From contig CANQTC010000005.1 in NCBI GenBank assembly GCA_947626675.1, positions 62,001 through 126,000 on the forward strand: DNA of 64,000 nucleotides, read 5' to 3'. Source of the stretch: an uncultured Coprococcus sp. Its GTDB lineage: Bacteria; Bacillota; Clostridia; Lachnospirales; Lachnospiraceae. Below, piece after piece: positions 58,803 through 64,000 of this stretch (position 1 is the stretch's first letter; the number at the start of each line of letters is the position of its first letter). The translations under genes were made by a program, and so were the position numbers. The notes under the pieces were generated by a model. That model made no database searches, was not told the DNA's origin, and was given only the letters and a program-made list of their open reading frames with translations.

Positions 58803-59402
58803 TTACTGTTTTGTCAAAGCAATCTCATCCACATGCGTTCGATACTTCTTCAGATATTCTCTATAATTTACAAGTAAGCCCTTATAGATTACATTAAGCG
58901 CTTTGCATCTTCTAAAATCTTCCGGTCTGATAAGACCCGGTTCTTTATCTAATATGTCTATACCTGCCCGTTTCAGTACTGTAGCAACAAATTGGGAACA
59001 GAAATAGTTATATTTACGTTCTACTGCTTTATTGCGAACAACACCAAATATCCCCCAGTAGTTATATTTGTATTTCTCCGGATAAGCCTTAAATTTATTA
59101 AGCTCGTCCAAAACCTTCTCATGCTGCTCTGCCGTTACAGGAAGCTCAAACACTACACATCTGGTATTCACATCTCTCCCAAAGATACCGGATTCGATAT
59201 CTTCTGATATAAAGCCGCAATTAAAAGGATTATGCATTCCTTTCCTGGCAAAGCTGTACATCTCCCGAAGTTCTATATCAAGCGCAAGTGATGTATGTGC
59301 GTATGGCTCTTTTGTCCATTTCTTTATAAAATAGGAAGGCATCGTTGACGTCTTGGATATTAAAATGTAAATACTTTTTCCATCGTTCGTTTGCATAATC
59401 AT
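58803..59402 (-). CDS. Permuted papain-like (YiiX/NlpC-P60-like) hydrolase, putative
   Basis: YAHTSLALD (His) ... YNYFCSQFVATVLKRAGI (Cys) order of a permuted papain fold. Confidence 0.6.
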   Translation of the reverse strand: MIMQTNDGKSIYILISKTSTMPSYFIKKWTKEPYAHTSLALDIELREMYSFARKGMHNPFNCGFISEDIESGIFGRDVNTRCVVFELPVTAEQHEKVLDELNKFKAYPEKYKYNYWGIFGVVRNKAVERKYNYFCSQFVATVLKRAGIDILDKEPGLIRPEDFRRCKALNVIYKGLLVNYREYLKKYRTHVDEIALTKQ

Positions 59403-59426
59403 ACAACCTTTATCAATATATTTATA

Positions 59427-61091
59427 TTACTTTCCCGGCTTATATGAGCTTTTCAGTGATACGATTCTGTTGTATACCGGATGTTCTTTTGCAGAGTCTT
59501 TGGAATCCGCACAGAAAAATCCATTTCTAAGGAACTGGAATGCTTCTCCCGGCTTTGCGTCTTCAAATGCTTTTTCCAATTTACAATGCTGCTTTATAAC
59601 AAGAGAATTTGGATTCAGATTCAGGCTTCCATCCTCATTCAATTTGCCTTTTTCTTCATCTACAATATTCTCATATAAACGTACCTCTGCATCTATTGCA
59701 CTTTCCGCAGATACCCAGTGGATTGTTCCCTTAACCTTGCGTCCCTCAAAACCCGAACCGCTCTTTGTTTCAGGGTCATAGGTACAATGTACGGTTGTCA
59801 CATTTCCATTTTCATCTTTTTCAAATCCAACGCATTTAACAAAATATGCATTTTTAAGACGAACCTCATTCTCAGGAAATAGTCTGAAATATTTCTTTGG
59901 CGGAACTTCCATGAAATCCTCCCGCTCTATATATAAATATTTGCTGAATGCTACTTTTCTGCTGCCCAATGCTTCATTTTCCTGATTATTTTCCACATCA
60001 AGATATTCAACCTGTCCCTCCGGATAATTATCAATAACCAGTTTAACAGGCTCGACAACAGCCATATATCGTTTTGCCGAAAGCTTCAAATCATCCCGGA
60101 CACAATATTCAAGCATCGCATAATCAGCAGAACTCTGACTCTTTGATATCCCGGCAAGCTCCATAAATTTCTTAATAGCGGAAGGGGTAAATCCTCTTCT
60201 TCTAAGCGCTGCTATTGATACAAGTCTCGGGTCATCCCATCCATCGACAATTCCATCCTCAACAAGCTTTTTGATATATCGCTTTCCCGTAATTACATTG
60301 GTCAGATAAAGCTTTGAAAATTCAATCTGTTTTGGTGGATTTTCATATTCCAGTTCATTCACTACCCAATCATATAACGGTCTGTGGTCTTCAAATTCCA
60401 AAGTACATAAGGAATGGGTTACCCCCTCTATCGCATCCTCAATAGGGTGCGCAAAATCATACATCGGATAAATGCACCATTTGTCTCCTGTGTTATGGTG
60501 CGTTATTCTTGCTACACGATAAATAACAGGGTCTCTCATATTAATATTCGGTGATGCCATATCGATTTTAGCGCGAAGCACTTTGCTTCCATCAGGATAT
60601 TCTCCATTTCTCATTCCCTCAAAGAGAGCAAGATTTTCCTCAATACTTCTGTCCCTGTACGGACTGTTTTTTCCCGGAGAAGTAAGTGTTCCTCTATATT
60701 CTCTTATTTCATCTGCCGAAAGGTCACACACATAGGCTTTTCCTTTCTTAATGAGTTTTACTGCGGCCTCATACATCTGTTCAAAATAGTTTGAAGCAAA
60801 AAATACTCTGTCGCCAAAGTCAGCTCCTAACCATTTCACATCATCAAGAATAGACTGAACAAATTCTGTCTTTTCTTTCGTTGGGTTTGTATCATCAAAT
60901 CGCAGATTAAACTGTCCATGATATTTCTCTGCCAGTCCTGCATTCAGCAATATGGATTTGGCATGTCCGATATGAAGATATCCATTCGGCTCCGGCGGAA
61001 ATCTTGTAACGATTTTTGACACCTTTCCTTCTTCAATATCCTTATCAATAATCTGTTCAATAAAATTCTTACTAACTGCTTCTTCAGCCAT
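59427..61091 (-). CDS. glnS: Glutaminyl-tRNA synthetase
   Basis: [69 protein letters not shown]. Confidence 0.96.
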   Translation of the reverse strand: MAEEAVSKNFIEQIIDKDIEEGKVSKIVTRFPPEPNGYLHIGHAKSILLNAGLAEKYHGQFNLRFDDTNPTKEKTEFVQSILDDVKWLGADFGDRVFFASNYFEQMYEAAVKLIKKGKAYVCDLSADEIREYRGTLTSPGKNSPYRDRSIEENLALFEGMRNGEYPDGSKVLRAKIDMASPNINMRDPVIYRVARITHHNTGDKWCIYPMYDFAHPIEDAIEGVTHSLCTLEFEDHRPLYDWVVNELEYENPPKQIEFSKLYLTNVITGKRYIKKLVEDGIVDGWDDPRLVSIAALRRRGFTPSAIKKFMELAGISKSQSSADYAMLEYCVRDDLKLSAKRYMAVVEPVKLVIDNYPEGQVEYLDVENNQENEALGSRKVAFSKYLYIEREDFMEVPPKKYFRLFPENEVRLKNAYFVKCVGFEKDENGNVTTVHCTYDPETKSGSGFEGRKVKGTIHWVSAESAIDAEVRLYENIVDEEKGKLNEDGSLNLNPNSLVIKQHCKLEKAFEDAKPGEAFQFLRNGFFCADSKDSAKEHPVYNRIVSLKSSYKPGK

Positions 61092-61257
61092 CTTACTCTC
61101 TGCCTCCTCTGTTTGATTGACCTTTTTCAGTTTATCATACTTTTATACATAGTTCTATATGTAAATGTAACTAATATTGAATGTAAAATAAAATAATTAT
61201 ACATCTCAATTAAAAAAGTGCAAAATTTTCATTCTGCACCTTCTTACAATAAAAAAG

Positions 61258-61330
61258 AGCTACTAACGGGAGTCGGACCCGTGACCTCCACATTACCAAT
61301 GTGGCGCTCTACCACCTGAGCTATAGTAGC
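61258..61330 (-). tRNA. tRNA-Thr (anticodon GGT)
   Basis: Minus strand GCTACTATAGCTCAGGTGGTAGAGCGCCACATTGGTAATGTGGAGGTCACGGGTCCGACTCCCGTTAGTAGCT: acceptor GCTACTA/TAGTAGC, anticodon stem CCACA-TTGGTAA-TGTGG; CCA not encoded. Confidence 0.95.
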
Positions 61331-61425
61331 CGGATAAATTCCAAAGATAAATATATAGTAAAATATCTGTTTTGTCAACTAAAACAATCATTCTTTCAGC
61401 TTTTCTTTTAAATTTTTTAAATCAA

Positions 61426-62013
61426 TCACGCTTTCAGCTTCTTCCGTATTCTCTGTATCGCATTATCAATCGATTTAACAGGCTTATTCATTCTCCCGCT
61501 GATTATTTCATACGAATCACCTGTCAGATACTCTGAAAGCACCTGCTTCTCATATCTGCTGAGTCTTTTTTCTATCATATCATAGACAGATTCTTTCTTA
61601 ATGCGTTCGATAAGAATTTCCTCAGGTTCCGAACTGTCCCCTGCCATCAGTTCATCTACCAGTTCTGCATCTGAATCACCATCCGAAGCATAAAGCGATA
61701 CATAATAATTAAGCGGCAAATGTTTTTTTCGATTTGATGTATTCACCGCCGTAACCATCTGCCTTTTTACACAAAGTCCTGCAAATGTAGAAAATGAAGC
61801 GCCTTTACTTTCATTATAATCGCGTATGGCTTTCATCAGGCCAATCATCCCCTCCTGTATGAGGTCTTCATTTTCCGCACCTATTATATAAAGTTTTCTG
61901 CTTTCCTTTTTTACAAGGGGCATATATTTTTTTATAAGATATTCCATCGCATCATTATCGCTGTTACTCCGTATAAGCGCCAGTATATCTTCATCAGACA
62001 TTCTATTAAACAT
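61426..62013 (-). CDS. sigH: RNA polymerase sigma factor SigH-like (sigma-70 family)
   Basis: AENEDLIQEGMIGLMKAIRDYNESKGASFSTFAGLCVKRQMVTAV; C-terminal HTH; conserved neighbourhood with rlmB-mrnC-cysS. Confidence 0.88.
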   Translation of the reverse strand: MFNRMSDEDILALIRSNSDNDAMEYLIKKYMPLVKKESRKLYIIGAENEDLIQEGMIGLMKAIRDYNESKGASFSTFAGLCVKRQMVTAVNTSNRKKHLPLNYYVSLYASDGDSDAELVDELMAGDSSEPEEILIERIKKESVYDMIEKRLSRYEKQVLSEYLTGDSYEIISGRMNKPVKSIDNAIQRIRKKLKA

Positions 62014-62066
62014 AATATCCTCTGTTACTATTATATAATAAAATTTTTACGTTTCATCGTTTGCAA

Positions 62067-62843
62067 TTATTTGCCCAGTCTCTGCCTTACAACTTCATAG
62101 GCTAAGACACCTGCTGCCACAGAAGCATTCAGAGAATCGATATCCCCCTTCATCGGAATGGATACTATATAATCGCACTTTTCCTTTACGAGCCTGCTGA
62201 CACCCTTTCCTTCATTTCCAATGACGATTCCGAGTGAACCTGTCAGATTACAGTCATACATCCGTTCACCGTCCATATCTGCACAGGCAAACCACATTCC
62301 CCGGTCTTTCAGTTCTTCAATGGTCTTACTGATATTCGTCACCTTTACAACAGGGGTATAGTTGATTGCGCCTGCTGATGCTTTCACCACCGTTGCAGTT
62401 ATTCCGGAAGCTCTGCGTTTTGGAATAATAACACCATGCGCTCCGGCAAGATTTGCTGTTCTGATAATCGCACCCAGATTATGCGGGTCTTCTATTTCAT
62501 CAAGTATAAATACAAACGGCGCTTCATGCTTACTTTCTGCCAATGCAAATATATCTTCGATTTCTGCATATTGATAGGCTGCCGCATGGGCGATTACCCC
62601 CTGGTGTTTTCCCAACTCTGACATCTGATTTAATTTATCTTTTGACACATAATTAATTATTGTATCCTGTTTCTTTGCTTCTCTTACTATAGAATTCATA
62701 CTTTCTTCTCTGCATCCGTCAAGAATGTATAACTTGTCTATAGTCTTTCCCGAACGAAATGCCTCAAGCACAGCATTTCTTCCTTCTATCACAAATACCT
62801 CTTCCTGCAGGTCTTTTTCTGAATTTTCTATTATATTTTCCAT
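62067..62843 (-). CDS. rlmB: 23S rRNA (guanosine-2'-O-)-methyltransferase RlmB (SpoU family)
   Basis: VIEGRNAVLEAFRSGKTIDKLYI; LDEIEDPHNLGAIIRTANLAGAHGVIIP; IVIGNEGKGVSRLVKEKCD; SIPMKGDIDSLNASVAAGVLAYE. Confidence 0.96.
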   Translation of the reverse strand: MENIIENSEKDLQEEVFVIEGRNAVLEAFRSGKTIDKLYILDGCREESMNSIVREAKKQDTIINYVSKDKLNQMSELGKHQGVIAHAAAYQYAEIEDIFALAESKHEAPFVFILDEIEDPHNLGAIIRTANLAGAHGVIIPKRRASGITATVVKASAGAINYTPVVKVTNISKTIEELKDRGMWFACADMDGERMYDCNLTGSLGIVIGNEGKGVSRLVKEKCDYIVSIPMKGDIDSLNASVAAGVLAYEVVRQRLGK

Positions 62844-63274
62844 TATCTCTCCATTTCCAATACTTGTTTTGTTATTTCAAACAATCGGTCGTAATCTCTG
62901 TTCAAATACAGGTATCCTATCAGACTTTCAAAGCCTGTTGCCATGCGGTACTGACCTACTGTCGCATTTTTTGCCGTAGAGTGTGTTTTTGTATTTCTTC
63001 CTCTTTTGTATATCCATGCTTCCTCTTCTGTCAGCAAGTCATTTTCCAACAAATATTCTATATACTTTGCCTGCGCCTCTGCCTTTACCAACATGCTGAC
63101 CTCTTTATGATACTTATAAGCCTGTTTGTTATTCTCCGTAACAATAACCGTTTTTACAAGCAAATCAAACACACTGTCGCCTATATAAGCTAAAGAAAGT
63201 GGCGAATATTCATTTGGATTTGTATATTCTACATTTAGTATATCAGAAAAATAACTGTCTAAGCTCTTTTCCAT
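62843..63274 (-). CDS. mrnC: Mini-ribonuclease III
   Basis: NPNEYSPLSLAYIGDSVFDLLVK...RGRNTKTHSTAKNATVGQYRMATGFESLIGYLYL. Confidence 0.95.
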   Translation of the reverse strand: MEKSLDSYFSDILNVEYTNPNEYSPLSLAYIGDSVFDLLVKTVIVTENNKQAYKYHKEVSMLVKAEAQAKYIEYLLENDLLTEEEAWIYKRGRNTKTHSTAKNATVGQYRMATGFESLIGYLYLNRDYDRLFEITKQVLEMER

Positions 63275-64000
63275 TTTACCCCTTCTCTTGTATCTTCAAG
63301 TATAATTCCCATATCACTCAATTTATTTCTTATTTCGTCAGCCCTTGCAAAATTCTTTGCTTTCCTTGCTTCCTGTCTTTCATTAATAAGCGCTTCTATA
63401 TCTGAATCAAGCAATTCTTCTTCCTTTTCCGTAATAATGCCAAGTATGCCGCACAACTTTTCTATCGTACCAAGCGCAAGGTCAATGCTCTTCTTCGGCG
63501 TATTTTCTGTTATGTTGATATTGGTATATTTTATCAGTTCAAATATCACCGATATCGCATCTGCCGTATTTAAGTCATCGTCCATAGCAGCTTCAAATCT
63601 TTCAATATAGGCCGCGATTTCCTTTGCAACCGTTTCATCTTCTCCTGTTGTATCAGAAGATGAAATTCCTCTTAATTTATCCACAGCAGTAAGGATTCTG
63701 TCAAGTCCGTTTTTGGAAGCTTCCACTAAGTCTGCCGAGAAATTAAGCGGACTTCTATAATGGGCTGAAAGCATAAAAAACCGGATTACCTGAAGCGGAT
63801 ATTTGTCTGCTATCTCTCTTACCGTAAAAAAGTTTCCAAGTGATTTGGACATCTTCTCATTATTAATCTTAAGAAATCCATTGTGCATCCAGTATCTTGC
63901 AAATTCAGTGCCATTTGCAGCCTCCGACTGTGCAATCTCATTTTCATGATGCGGGAATATCAGGTCTTCGCCGCCTGCATGAATATCAATGATATCTCCA
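63259..64000 (-). CDS. cysS: Cysteinyl-tRNA synthetase (partial, N-terminus beyond right edge)
   Basis: Frame open through 64000: GDIIDIHAGGEDLIFPHHENEIAQSEAANGTEFARYWMHNGFLKINNEKMSKSLGNFFTVRE; KMSKS motif. Confidence 0.96.
   Translation of the reverse strand, partial: GDIIDIHAGGEDLIFPHHENEIAQSEAANGTEFARYWMHNGFLKINNEKMSKSLGNFFTVREIADKYPLQVIRFFMLSAHYRSPLNFSADLVEASKNGLDRILTAVDKLRGISSSDTTGEDETVAKEIAAYIERFEAAMDDDLNTADAISVIFELIKYTNINITENTPKKSIDLALGTIEKLCGILGIITEKEEELLDSDIEALINERQEARKAKNFARADEIRNKLSDMGIILEDTREGVKWKRA

Overview
This 64-kb window comes from an AT-rich Firmicutes chromosome, most likely Lachnospiraceae (inferred from gene content). Most genes lie on the minus strand. Left to right: (1) A restriction-modification island at 1-6.0 kb: a McrB-like AAA+ protein cut by the window edge, two overlapping C5-cytosine methyltransferases, a small XRE regulator, and a divergent PLD-type, NgoFVII-like endonuclease. 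(2) Accessory genes at 6-18.7 kb mixed with several gene remnants. These include a thioredoxin tail, a rhodanese missing its catalytic loop, an MmcQ/YjbR gene with an internal deletion, and a PD-(D/E)XK C-terminal relic. (3) ppdK, a FAAL-like adenylation/ACP/thioester-reductase megasynthase, and a class III aminotransferase at 18.8-26.3 kb. (4) Core genes at 26.4-37.2 kb: glyS, recO, era, an M16C peptidase, cdd, groEL/groES with a CIRCE operator, and an OGG-type glycosylase. A nested palindromic non-coding element lies between the glycosylase gene and groES. (5) A 21-kb array at 37.2-58.1 kb of eight intact paralogous secreted proteins (DUF6273/C-type-lectin-like domain plus C-terminal cell-wall-binding-like repeats) and one broken chimeric copy. 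It is interleaved with two AAA-ATPase/PD-(D/E)XK genes and one TPM-domain gene. Each paralog has a strongly variable block (V-xxx-G-x-V-x6-V-x4) set in a nearly invariant scaffold (LRSPG...VPALYLNLSSS), which resembles a diversity-generating-retroelement target. (6) Core genes to the right edge: glnS, tRNA-Thr, sigH, rlmB, mrnC and cysS (partial). The array is the best candidate for an undescribed system. The FAAL/aminotransferase locus and the palindromic element are second-tier candidates.
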